Assembly (NCBI RefSeq): GCF_004011695.2
Contig: NC_082405.1
Span: 868,001-932,000 of the forward strand
DNA from: Ascochyta rabiei
Lineage: Eukaryota > Ascomycota > Dothideomycetes > Pleosporales > Didymellaceae
Direction: 5' to 3'
Length of the DNA: 64,000 nucleotides
Shown here: positions 22,362 to 33,413 of the stretch, piece after piece
Layout: every line of letters starts with the position of its first letter
How positions within the stretch are numbered: the stretch's first letter is position 1
Position numbers and translations under genes: made by a program
The notes under the pieces: generated by a model
Told to the model about the DNA's origin: nothing
Seen by the model: the letters and a program-made list of their open reading frames with translations, nothing else
Database searches by the model: none

Positions 22362-23130
22362 TGTCAAAAGTGGTTCAATGGGGGTATAAAGGGGATAAAG
22401 CAGTGTAGATTGGCTGGAGAGAGGTCTTTGTATGAGACTGCTGATGTTGACATTAGAACGACAAAGAACGAAGCCTTGGTCGAATTTGCTTGAACTCTCT
22501 CTGAGCTTCAATTTCAGCTCTTCCTGCGCCTACTTGTAAGGATCCTGCATGATTGATCGCGCTGAAAGTCCAGACCGGACGACTCGCCCAGTACGGAAGA
22601 GACGGAAGAGGGTATTTAACGTATGCAGCGGGGCAGGTGGTGAATATAGCGGTAGATTGTGCAATTCCTTACGCCAGACTATGGAGGCGTAACGTAGTAG
22701 TGCCATTCTCGTCTATTGCCACACCATAAAACTTGTAGGCAACTGTATGGCCAGTCTCGGGAAATCAATTGCAGCCATGCTTGACTACTCGTCGCGCAAT
22801 GAACAATAAGTGGGGCCGCAAGAAGAAGGGTTGTCTGGCAATCAATCCTGCACTAGTCGCCAGTGCATCATTGCCGATGTAGTCGGTCCATCGCGATGCC
22901 TCTAAATGTGGGGGCCTCACAACATCAAGACTTTGATGGCTTCCATTGTGTTCGACGATAAAGCAACGGCCTCGGAAGTGGCGATTTTCCGTGTTGGCAG
23001 CTTTCTTTGAGCTAATTTGTCAGCACCGAGCTTGCAATATATATACAACACCGCTGCATCGGCGAACGCTCGGCACGATTGAGAGATCGAGAGAGCATTC
23101 ATCGTGGCGTTCAAACAAAGCTTAAGCAAA
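22362..23130. other. Intergenic between NmrA-like pseudogene and DsbA-like gene
   Basis: Promoters of two divergent units; no gene or repeat recognised. Confidence 0.5.
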
Positions 23131-23845
23131 ATGACCCAATTCAACATCAACATCGTGTCGGACACAATCTGCCGTACGTTTCCATAAGGAATTTTGCACA
23201 AAAATAGCACAAATTAACAACTCCACAGCATGGTGCTATGTTGGCAAAAAACGCCTTGAAAAGGGCATCGCAGCATACAAACAAAAGCACCCAGATTCCG
23301 ATGACACGTTCTCCACACAGTGGTTCCCCTTTTACTTGAACCCGGACGCCGGTAAAAGCCTTGACAAACAAGAAACGTACGCTAAGAAATTCGGAAAGGA
23401 GCGCACAGCAACCATGAACCAGATGCTCGCCAAGGTCGGCCATGATGAGGGCATCAACTTCAAGTTCGGTGGTAACACAGGCAACACCCGCGACTCGCAT
23501 CGCCTAGTTCAGCTCGGCAAGACCAAGGGCCCGAAGCTGCAGACGCGCGTGGTCGAGGAGCTATTTGCTGCGTACTTTGAAAACGAGAAGGACATCACAA
23601 CGCAGGAGGTCTTGATTGAGAGCGGCGTAAGGGCAGGTCTTGATGAGAAGGAAGTGAAGGAGTGGCTGGATAGTGGGAAGGGTGGTGCTGAGGTGGATAA
23701 GGAGGTGCAGGATGCGCGTGAACAGAACATCAGTGGCGTGCCAAACTTCACCATCAACGATCATTTCCAAATTGGAGGAGCTCAGGAGCCAGCTGCGTTT
23801 GTGCAGCTATTCGAACGTATTAAGAAGATGGACGGGAGTCTTTGA
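23131..23845 (+). CDS. DsbA/FrnE-like thioredoxin-fold oxidoreductase
   Basis: DSBA-family (FrnE/2-hydroxychromene isomerase-like) protein, 219 aa. Exons 23131-23173 and 23229-23845; the splice TGCC|GTACG...ACAG|CATGG reconstructs the CPWC redox motif (Cys14, Cys17) across the intron. Further family signs: NIVSDTICPWCYVGKKRLEKGI, FPFYLNPD, NTRDSHRLVQLGK, the GVPNFTINDHFQIGGAQ cis-Pro loop and a closing amphipathic helix. No signal peptide, so cytosolic. Likely a dithiol oxidoreductase or glutathione-linked enzyme; substrate unknown. Confidence 0.9.
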
Positions 23846-24504
23846 AGCGTAGACTGCTTATGACTCAGTCATATATGCACGGTGTGAAGGTATACATACC
23901 TCTCAGGAAAGCTCTGTTCGCCGTTGAGTACCTACATTGACAACTATATGAAAGTTGGACAACTTAAAGATCGCTAGCTAAGCAAGGCTAGCATCGAAAC
24001 CGTGTGAATACCTCCAGACAAATAAATTTGAAAAGCTTTCATAACTTCATCAAACCAAGGTGCTAATCAAGCGGTCCATATCTGTGCACATGCCATTATC
24101 ATCCTATGGTTAAAAGTCCATGTTTTCACCTACATCTATGTACAGTAATATGCTCGTTTGTAAGGTGGAATTGGAAACACATCATTCATGTTTAGAGCCT
24201 TGCGAGCACCGAAAAGCAGGGTGGTGGAGACGCACAAACGTCACAGCAGCGTGAAGCTATTGCGTTCGAACAAACATTCCAAGGGCCACTGTTTATATTC
24301 CATAATGCTGGAGCAATAATGTCCGACATTGAAGCAACTGGAGTATGATATACAATGCTTGCACACCAATGCTTGCGACATTCCCTTTGGTCCTCGTAAC
24401 GACCTCGACGACATTACAGTCATCAACACTTCAAGATCACATCTACACGAAGCACCTGACAGAAGCAACTCAGCAACAGACTATACTGCAACAAATCACT
24501 AAAA
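23846..24504. other. Intergenic, no feature seen
   Basis: Ordinary sequence between two plus-strand units; no domain-bearing frame and no repeat. Confidence 0.5.
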
Positions 24505-24789
24505 ATGGTTGATTACAACCACGTTTTTAACTTCCCACGTCCGTACTACCGTACCCATGAATATAATGGCAGCGTTGCGCTTGCGCCTTATGGGTTTGAA
24601 CATCGAGGACGTTTGCCCGACATACGATCTCTTCGCCTACTATCTTCCGACTTCCCACCTCGTCAAGGTTCTGGCCCGCAGAACAAGCGTGGTCGGAATC
24701 CAGGTCTTTATGTCAATACCCAAAACGTTCAGCAGGGGTACTGGGATGGCCGTTATGAGGATTCTACCAACTACTATGCAAACTACTAG
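24505..24789 (+). CDS. Small orphan protein, Tyr/Asn/Pro/Arg-rich (94 aa)
   Basis: I do not recognise this protein. The ATG sits in a strong context (AAAAATGG). The product has no signal peptide or membrane segment, no cysteine, and is rich in Tyr, Asn, Arg and Pro (MVDYNHVFNFPRPYYRTHEY at the start, GYWDGRYEDSTNYYANY at the end), suggesting a disordered, aromatic-rich peptide. It stands alone between the DsbA-like gene and the mannanase. It could be a genuine lineage-specific gene or a chance frame. Confidence 0.4.
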   Translation: MVDYNHVFNFPRPYYRTHEYNGSVALAPYGFEHRGRLPDIRSLRLLSSDFPPRQGSGPQNKRGRNPGLYVNTQNVQQGYWDGRYEDSTNYYANY

Positions 24790-25596
24790 GATATATACTA
24801 GGTTCAAGGTCGAGTAAAGATCAAGAGCTAGTACATTTGGATGATGGCGGAGAGATTGGCGTCAATTTGTTAAAACCTCTTCTGCGGCGACAAGTAGACC
24901 AAATAAATACAAGCTTATGATCTTTCTCTCGTTGCAACGATGACTCTAGTGACGTGTTCGAGTCATGACCATACTCGTTTCTGAAGTCGCACGTATTCTC
25001 CTGGACCTCTACCTTCTTATTTCACTCTCATGCTTGCTTGAACTCCCTTCTCTCGGCGCGACGATGCGTTCATTGCGTTCCGTCCTAGCGCTTTGTTGAC
25101 TCCACAGTACCTGTCAATGCTCCACATCGCCGTCTAAGCTGACAGGATCAATTTCCGCTCTACTAGGCTTTTCGTGTCGTCGGAGTCGCGTAGGTCAAAC
25201 AGTCTGCTTGACACGAGCGTGGCTTAAAACCAACTGGCGCTTAGTCGTTTTAGACGCGGAGGTGGGTCCTCCGCGCATTCCATGGTGACATCGTGGACTA
25301 CCGGAGATCAAGCGCCCCACAACGCCTTCCGGAGGAAATGCCGCGTGCTTGCCACGAAGCTTGTCACCCCACACAACTTTCATAGACTTATCTTTAATGA
25401 GCAAGCGGACTTCTCGTACCGGCATGATGTCAGTCCTCACCTGCCTCCGAGGTTGTTCATGCCCCGAATGTAACTGCGGAGATCTGCGAGTATACTTAAG
25501 CGTTCCGATGGCGCCCTTCGTTATTCGGTCGAGCCTCTTCGACTTACAGCAGGAGTTGACCTCCTTACGCAATTCTGAGACTGGTATCGAGAAAAT
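24790..25596. other. Mannanase upstream region
   Basis: No gene seen. Short frames on both strands lack any recognisable feature. Confidence 0.5.
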
Positions 25597-27119
25597 ATGA
25601 GGACAACCGCTTCTCAGTTGCTCCTGGCCTCCTTGGCGTTAGGATCCGCAGTAACAAGAGGCGATAAGAAACATCATGGCATCAGCAAGGATGATTTCAT
25701 CAAAGTCGACGGGTTGAGATTGTATGATTCGAAAGGTGCTTTGCACTATCTCACGGGTAATACTTCTTCAGTCCATCAAGCAATCGATATTGACAATTGC
25801 CAGGAATGAACTATTGGGCTTGCATGAACCTGGCTGCCGATGATCAGTCTGGAGGAAATTATTCACGTCTCGTCACAGAGCTCGACCAAATGGCAGCGAA
25901 AGGCATCAATCACCTCCGAATCATGGCCGGTTCAGAGGGTGCACCAACACCCCAACCATTCCGGATGAACCCGCCTCTGATGAATGCCCCGGGGCAGTAC
26001 AATGACGAAATTTTCAAGGGTCTGGACATCTGTCTTGCAGAAATGTCGAAGCGTGGAATGCGTGCAACAATGACGTTGAGTAACGAGTGGCAATGGTCTG
26101 GAGGCTTCGGTCAATACATTTCATGGGCGAACAACAACACGCAAATCCCATACCCAGAGTCGTGGAACCTTACAGCGTCGCCTCAAAGGAGCACACCCGG
26201 AACAGGCTGGGGAAACTACACAAAACAGGGTGTGGATGCAGCGCCATATAGCGAGTTCACTGGCTTCGCGAACTTAATTTACAACAACAGTCTAGCCGAA
26301 GGGTGGTACAAAGATCACATCAAAACAGTCATGACCCGTCGGAATACCGTGACTGGCCGCTTGTACGTTGAAGACCCAACCATCATGACATGGCAGCCTG
26401 CAAACGAGCCTCAAGCCGCAAATGCACTTGGCTACGTCGGCATCGGCCTGCTCCCCAATCCAGATGATTTACTTTTCCCTTGGGTGGACCGTACTACAGC
26501 TTATATCCGCTCGTTGGCTCCCAAGCAGCTCATCAGTCTCGGCTTCGAGGGTAAGCAGGGGGAGTTCTACTTCAAACATGCACAAAACTTCTCGACCATC
26601 GACTACGCCACTACGCACTGTTGGGTCCAGAACTGGGGCATCTACGACATGTACAACTCCAGCGAGGCAAATTTGAAGGCTGCGCAAGACTTTGCGGTAA
26701 CTTTCATGCACAACTCCAGTAAGTGGGCTGCCGACATCGGAAAGCCGGTCTTCCTCGAGGAATTTGGCATGGCTCGAGACAACTGGGAGAATAAGGATAA
26801 AGATTACCCGTACCTCAGCAGTGCGTCGACTACACACAAGGATCAGTATTTCCGGACGATTATCGGCACAGTCATGGACGAGTTCCGCAATGGTGGTGCG
26901 TATATTGGCACCTCGCCGTGGGCTTATGGAGGCGTATATCGCCCGGAGATGCAACACGTCAATGAGTTCGGTATGATATGGGCAGGAGACCCACCCCACG
27001 AATCGCCTGGCTGGTACGACCTGTACGACACAGATCAAGCAATGGAGATCATTGCAGTGCAACAGAAAACTATTGCAAGCTGGATAAGGGAGCAAGGGAA
27101 AAATGGAACCGACTGCTGA
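25597..27119 (+). CDS. GH5_7-type endo-beta-1,4-mannanase, secreted
   Basis: Cleaves mannan or glucomannan in plant cell walls. Exons 25597-25756 and 25804-27119 (491 aa); the intron of 47 bp joins LTG to MNYWACMNL. Signal peptide MRTTASQLLLASLALGSAVTRG. The GH5 barrel shows NHLRIMAGSEG, TLSNEWQWSGGFGQYI, WQPANEP with the acid/base Glu255, ATTHCWVQNWGIYD, and FLEEFGMARDNW with the nucleophile Glu373, and GTSPWAYGG. Many N-glycosylation sequons. No carbohydrate-binding module. Convergent with the MFS gene (277 bp between stop codons). Confidence 0.93.
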
Positions 27120-27396
27120 AGAGAGCATGCCGTGACCTGGTAGCAGGCCCCCTTCACGACAAGTAAGATATCAGCACTATACCACGATTGTCTTAGCGCT
27201 AGAACTCGTTCGCAGTTGCATCACAGCTTCAATGGCGCCAACTTTCAATCAACAAACAGTAGTTTCCAGTATCTATTACATTATCGCCGTTACACGCTAA
27301 TGATGCAAACTCCCAGGGCCGCCCCAACGCCGCGCTATGCAATGAAGTCAAAACGGTATAGCATCGTCAACACGAAGCCTTGATGGATCACCGTGC

Positions 27397-28948
27397 TCAG
27401 CCATGCGTCTGCTGTGCTTTCAATGCTGCGCGCATCTCCGCACCTTTGAAGATGATCAGCAGGATCCCAGGAATGCAGAGCAAATCCATCGCCCCAAAGA
27501 TGCTGAAGGTCCATCCAACACCAACCTTGTCCAGTAGGCCATCCATGACAACAGCAGCGATGGCTGCAGCGACGTTGCGAAGAAAACCTCCTAATGCGAC
27601 TAGACTCGCGGTCTGAGCTGGGTCGCATTCTGTCTGGAATGAAGTGCTGGTGACGAAGACAATCGATGTCCCAACAGAAGCAAGTGCCGATCCAATCAGA
27701 CCGGCAGCTGGACTTACGCGGTTTTGGCAGGACCATCCGTACATGAGCTTGCCTACGGCTGCGATAAAAAAACCAGGTATTTGATAAGCAATTCGTCGCT
27801 CAGGTGCGACCTTGCCGTCGGGGCTTTTAGCGATAGACCTCCTGCGCAGCCAGTCACTGCCACGACCGACAATGATGGAGGCGATGAACATGGAGATACC
27901 CGGCGCGAGGTATGCGTAGCTGACTTCGGCGGTAGACCAGTTGTACGTATCCTTGAGTACAGTTGGAAGGGAAATGTACAACCCATACAACCCAGCAAAC
28001 TGGAAAGCACCATTGAACGAGACGATGAGATGAGGAGGGTACTTCAGAAGCCGCATGAACTTTCGAAATGATGGACGAGGGACCTTCGGGCCCTTGATAT
28101 CCGTATTAGGTTGTGTGCGGAGCTTGGGTATAGAAAACCATGGCTGGTGAGCAAGAACGGCACCATTGCCAACGAGAGATCGTAGAGTCTCCGGCATGCA
28201 AAAGATGATGGCGCAGTACACAGGAAGACAAGTCAAGGCCAAGAAGCCGAAAACCCATCTCCAGCGCGAAACATCTGCAAAACCACCGCCAATGACTGGT
28301 CCAAACACTGGTCCAAGCTGGGGCCCCATGAGAAACCAGGCCAGAGCGGATGCGCGTTTTGCAGGCTCGGTGATATCCGCAACGGTGCCTGCTCCGACTG
28401 AGAAGACGATGCACGACCCAAAAGCCTGAAATATTCGTAGGATGAAGAGAAGTGCGATGTGAGCAGGGAGCGTGGCCAGCAGCACGTTTGCGACCAGAAA
28501 GCTTCCAAGACCGACCATATAAACGAGTTTACGCCCCCCAACATCGGAGGCTACTGCGCCGAAAAGTGGCTGTGATACATCAGCTTTGGCTTTTGATGCT
28601 CCATAAACAATTACATACCGCGATGGCAAACACCACCATGTACATCGCCACCGTCGCATTGATCGCTGTTGCCGAAGCCCTGAAAATTTCTTCGAAGAGC
28701 ACAAGAGATGGCAAGTAAATTGCGCCAGTCAAAGGGCCAAAGAAGCCTGCTGCTGTCACGACGCCAAGCATGAAGCGCCGACGATTGAGAGAGAAGGCCG
28801 AGTATGGAGGTGGTGGAGGTGGTGGTACAACATCGTCGGCTTGTGCTAATGGCTCTGCGGCATTGTCTGAAGAGGAGAAATCGCTGTCGATACTGTCTCG
28901 ACACCTGTCGTAGTGGTGGTCTTTCTCGAACTCAATCGGAGAACGCAT
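27397..28948 (-). CDS. MFS transporter, DHA1 family (DTR1/QDR-like)
   Basis: Proton antiporter-type exporter with 12 predicted membrane spans, 500 aa. Exons 28619-28948 and 27397-28569; the 49-bp intron joins MVVFAIA to PLFGAVASDVGGRKLVYMVGL, the DHA1 signature between TM2 and TM3. A polyproline stretch occurs in the cytosolic N-terminus; then RRRFMLGVVTAAGFFGPLTGAIYLPSL (TM1), LGPVFGPVIGGGFAD (motif C-like, antiporter type), RWRWVFGFLALTCLP, and a second half from FNGAFQFAGLYGLYISLP to the end. Yeast Dtr1, which exports bisformyl dityrosine, belongs to the same family, and the next genes are DIT2- and DIT1-like. Export of the product of those genes is therefore a reasonable inference, not shown. 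Confidence 0.88.
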
Positions 28949-30929
28949 GTTGAGGATGGATAGTCCAAGCTAAGATTGGGACCCTTGGGTTGATATGTAT
29001 TGTGCACCGCCTGATTCTCGGAGCGTTCTACAAGCCGACAGAGTACATGCGCAGCCTACGTTCGAGTTGGACTTTGTTCAACAGCCATAAGCTATGACTG
29101 TTCTCACTGGCTCACGTTATCAAGGCCTGTCCTTGCATGCTATTTTCATACAACTGCGGTCAGCCCTGGGGCTAGCCTAAGATACGCCTTTTTGTGCGTC
29201 GCCAAGCGGCCCACCCTCACTCCAGCCAGCCTCCACCGCTCTGCTGGCCCTTCCACTCTCAACCATCGGCGGCCTTCACATGACAACCAAACTTCTCGTG
29301 GTACTTTAGCAATTGAAACTGAAACGTAAATGCAGACTGGGCTGCAAAAGACAGCATGGCATCGCGTGCAGCCCACATACATGGTCTTTTGCTAGACGGA
29401 ACATGCTTGGTTCAATCACGATCGCGGGAATTGTGTGATGCTGCGCCGTCAACGACGGGATGCAGCCCCGCCAGACAAGATTCAACGTAGTGATCACAAA
29501 AAGAACATTGCTCAAACGTTCAGTACCAGCCGCGATACCGTACACGTTGGACTACAAAACTGGTCTATCCGCTAGTGCCCGCTGTGATGGACTGAGGCTG
29601 AAGGCCTTAACTTCGCCTAGTGTGGGCTCCTCTAGCGAGCTGAACGCATCAACTGCGCCTCACGCACGTCCGCAAAACACCGGTACACATGTTTGTTGCA
29701 GAAGCAGACATGTGTGTGGTAGCAATAGGATCTACTACGACTGGAGAACAACGATCAAAGTGCTAATATTGGCACTCTCGATAGGCCTAACTGCAACCTA
29801 GTGCAGCTCTATTACGTTTTGATTTAGTTGTCGGAATCAGAACCCGTCAACGCCAACAACCCACCGCAATACTAACTTCCCGAAAAACCGGATCAGATTC
29901 AGGCTGTTTCTACTCTGGATAGTCGCACTGTGCAGATGTCTAGTCGGCGACGTCAGACTCGATTTCCGCCTTAAAGTGACGCCGTACTGCGCCGCACTGA
30001 ATCCTTCAAGTCTCTTCGCCGCAAAGGCGCAGAAACAATTACATCTTGGTTTGTGCATACAGTAAGCTTATCGCGCCGCGTCTGGACGATATGCTGCATA
30101 GCTCAGGTTCCAGTATACATGATGAAATTTGTCTGAACCAAGTCTTGCATCAAGACGTGATGTCACTCGAGCAATACATCATCAGTCTTATGAGAGCATC
30201 TATGGGTAATTTGTGAGATGGGAATGAAGCTAGTCTCAGCTTGACCAGAAGGCAACAGAGTTACACGCGTTGCCCCACACCCAACCAAAGGACATGCTTG
30301 GATGTGGAGATCTGCCCCAATACCGCGCCGCAGGGGCAGGGCAAATCATTTGCGGAGCTTCGACTGTACCGCAATCTCATCAAATATTGAGAGGTCGCCT
30401 GGTTGGATTATCTGAGTCGAAGGTTAATTGTCAGCACGAGTGGGTCTTGAGATTCCACAATGCTACAATGCTTCGAGTATGATGACTAGTTTCATAAAGG
30501 GTTGCAGCTATGGGTCTCGGAGTTCGAAGAAGGGGACCGTTGCAGTTGTAGGCATCACTCAATGGATACGGTGTACATGGAGACAACAAGCTACACCGTG
30601 CTTACAGCCTTGAGCGGCTCCATCTACCACGAAAGGCCTTCATTACCACGGGTGAAAGCTGGAGCATATGTTATCCATATGGCGCGTCACGATATTGCAC
30701 CCAGGTTTTGCTTGTCCAGATTCTTCACTACCATATCAATGGTAGAGTCGTACGCAGATTTAAGACATTTTCTCTATAGTACAAGCTAGATAAGCCGCCT
30801 TTCACGTCTAATACGGGGTGTTTCTATTGTCAGGTGCGTAACGCCAACACCGGTACTATGCATAGTCCAGCGATTTCGGTATGTTCCAGGTGTAGTTGGA
30901 CGATTTTCGTATCATTTTGTCAAACCAGC
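28949..30929. other. MFS upstream region, ~2 kb without a gene
   Basis: No domain-bearing frame. An ATTGCTCA sequence at 29507-29514 resembles the copper-regulator box noted elsewhere in this cluster (one mismatch). Nothing else stands out. Confidence 0.5.
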
Positions 30930-32487
30930 TCACAATGACAGGAACTTCATCTTCAGACCTCGTGGGTAGAGGGGCCCGGCCTGGGATCATTAGCCTGATT
31001 GAATTGGTGAATTGTTTGTAGCAACGACTTACCGGGGTCATACGTCCATCCCAACTTTCATCCACCTTCCACTTACAACGCCTCACCAACTCCAGGATGG
31101 TAATTCTAAGCTGCTGCATGGCAAACTTCTGTCCCAAACACGCTCGTCGGCCTCCGTGGAAGCTAATGAAAGCACCCTTAGAGTTGGCTTTCCGGTACAG
31201 GTGGTTTATTTCGTTCATATTCTTGCCCCAGCGTTCAGGCTTGAACTCATCCGAGTCAGTGCCCCAGAACTCGATGTCGCGATTGGTTGAATACGCATTG
31301 TAGCCCAAGAAGACGCCTTTCGGTACTGAAATTTTGCCACCCAATAAAACAGGTTCAGTGGTACGGCGGTTGATCAGCTGCGATATCGGAGGAAACATGC
31401 GCAGACCTTCATAGATAATGGCAGTCAAGAGTGGCAAGTCATGAATTTCGGTGTAGGAAGGCTCGTAATCGCCGGATGCACCAGCAGGGTAGAGGGTCTG
31501 GATCTCCTTGCGTACCGCATCTTGGACCTCTGGATGGGCTCCAAGAAGATACATGAGCGACATGAGCGCAAGTTGTGGGTTCTCGTGTCCGGCCAGGAAT
31601 GTGCTGACCATATTGTCCTCGAGGTCCTTATCGGATAAGCGTCCCTCGCCGTGAGCTCCTATTAATCTACATGCAACATTCTTATGATTGTTGGGGTCGC
31701 AAACGTGGTTGTGTCCTTTCGTGATCGAGGTTCGTAACGTATTACGAAAGTTCCTATTGAGTGCTCGACCAAGCTGTCTCATCTTGAGCGGCAAGTGATC
31801 GAGGAATGGAAAATTCATAAAGATTGGATTGAAGATGATAGGCTTGATCTTCATCTGGAGCGCGTGCAATGGTGCGTCTGGACGCTGCATTGTTTCGAAG
31901 CTTGATGCGTACATTACGTCTGAGAGATTGGCAAGTGCAACTCGGTGTAGGGGTACGTAGATTGGGATACCCGCACCATTGGCTTGCTTCGAGCTATCCA
32001 GGAACATGTTTCTTAAGAGTCTCGAGTTCTCCCAAATTTTGGTCGAATCCTGGTCCGCTTGTAGAGCTGGTTTGAGAACACCATGATAAAGCTTCCATTT
32101 CTCGCCATGAGAACTGATGATGTTTTCCCCTGTGTACTCCGCTACAAGGCTATGCGGGATCTTGATCTGATTACCCGCCTTTGCATAGACATCTTCGTAC
32201 TTGAAGACCTCGGCGATGTACGTAGGCTTGCGTACAAGGATATTCCATTGTCCACCAAAAAAAAGTTTCACTGCTCCGTATTTCTCGAGAGGGTCCTTCA
32301 TGTAGCGGCGATAGAGCTCCGCTTGATCTACGTCTTTGAAGAGCGGTAGAAGAGCATAGTAGAATGGAATTGTTGGAATGTTCTTGGGGAAGTTGCTAGG
32401 CGGTGTGAAAAGGTAAACAAAGAACGACACAACACCGAAGATCGTGACAAATACAGCAACGAAGACCAAAGAAAGATAGGAAGCCAT
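30930..32487 (-). CDS. Cytochrome P450, DIT2/CYP56-like
   Basis: Membrane-anchored monooxygenase, 501 aa. Exons 31033-32487 and 30930-30980. N-terminal anchor YLSLVFVAVFVTIFGVVSFFVYLF; I-helix FLAGHENPQ, the AGHENxQ form typical of the CYP56/Dit2 group; EGLR (ExxR); PERW; heme loop FHGGRRACLG with the Cys ligand at 450. The 3' intron (30981-31032, GTAAGT...CCCAG) must be removed to give the family C-terminus MTPAGPLYPRGLKMKFLSL. Without splicing the frame stays open to 30856 and adds an unrelated tail. Yeast Dit2 couples N-formyl tyrosines; in fungi P450s next to isocyanide synthases oxidise the isocyanide product. Divergent from the DIT1-like gene across 926 bp. Confidence 0.9.
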
Positions 32488-33413
32488 ATTGTTAGGAGGA
32501 TGGTGAATGCACGATTATTGATAGAGGGGAGCTGGCTCGGTCGAACCTATATGAAACACATGCTCATGTGAGAGCAACTCAGCCTCAAATCTACATTCGG
32601 ATTGTTTGCTCAGCCGGGCTGATTGATGGCCACATCAACGTGGCTCGAGCGCGCCTCCACCCGTCTTCGTGCGTCCACAATTAGACAATAGACAGTGTTA
32701 GAGTGTGGGCCGGTAATGTTGAGGCTGTGGTAAGACGCTTGGCTGTTTAGGCGAACCCTTTGTTCACCTACCTATGGCACGCTAGCGTGTGGCACGGGAT
32801 TTCCGTTTCCAGCTCATGCACGCCAAGGCATGCACGTCTCCCGTGCACAGCAATCCTTGGATGAGATGAAGCTGCAACAGCGCCGCATTAGCGAAACCAT
32901 GCCACCACAACCTAGTAATGCGAATTGTGGCACGCTGAATACCCATGCCAGACCGCTTACACCCTCATCAGACCAGAAGCAAACGTCTGAACTTACAGCC
33001 CCCGCAGCACCGCCGCTGGGCCGTCCGATAGGATCATGTTGGTAGGCCAACACAATTAGCACAACGGCTTGTAGCGAGATGAGTACCGTTGCAAATAACA
33101 ATGCCAGTCGGTGTACTGCAGCACCGTGTGTTTGCACTGATGTGGCTGTCATGGATCCATCCGCAGCTTGGTGGGCAGTGCCCGATTCGCCGAGCCTTTG
33201 TGTAAAGCTGAGACACAACCAGACGTTGAGGATCTTTCATATAAGGGTACCCAGATGTCAGAGGCCATCAGGTCCATCGATTCAAGCCTACTATTGCTTA
33301 TCAGCACAAGCTTGATCGACTCGCCGCCTCCACCAACTTCCATATTGTCTTTCTGTTCCTCAGCATTGTCGGTGTGGCGAGTACCGCCTCAACTTTTTTC
33401 TCAATTATTTACA
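32488..33413. promoter_or_regulatory. Divergent promoter of the P450 and DIT1-like genes
   Basis: 926-bp shared upstream region, the same head-to-head layout as yeast DIT1-DIT2. It contains a TTTGCTCA box at 32605-32612 and a pyrimidine-rich stretch (CTTTTTTCTCAATTATTT) just before the DIT1-like ATG. A 134-codon minus-strand frame at 32814-33218 with one hydrophobic stretch overlaps it; I do not think it is a gene. Confidence 0.6.
32605..32612 (+). promoter_or_regulatory. TTTGCTCA, match to the yeast Mac1 copper-response element
   Basis: Exact match to the consensus TTTGC(T/G)CA bound by the copper-starvation activator Mac1. It lies 118 bp upstream of the P450 start and about 800 bp upstream of the DIT1-like start. 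One exact 8-mer in under 1 kb is only suggestive; the same 8-mer also occurs by chance at about 22151 within the NmrA-like pseudogene. Confidence 0.35.

Noticed and set aside
32814..33218. 134-codon minus-strand frame with one hydrophobic stretch in the P450/DIT1 promoter
   Set aside because: A single hydrophobic segment is weak evidence, and the frame fills the middle of a divergent promoter.
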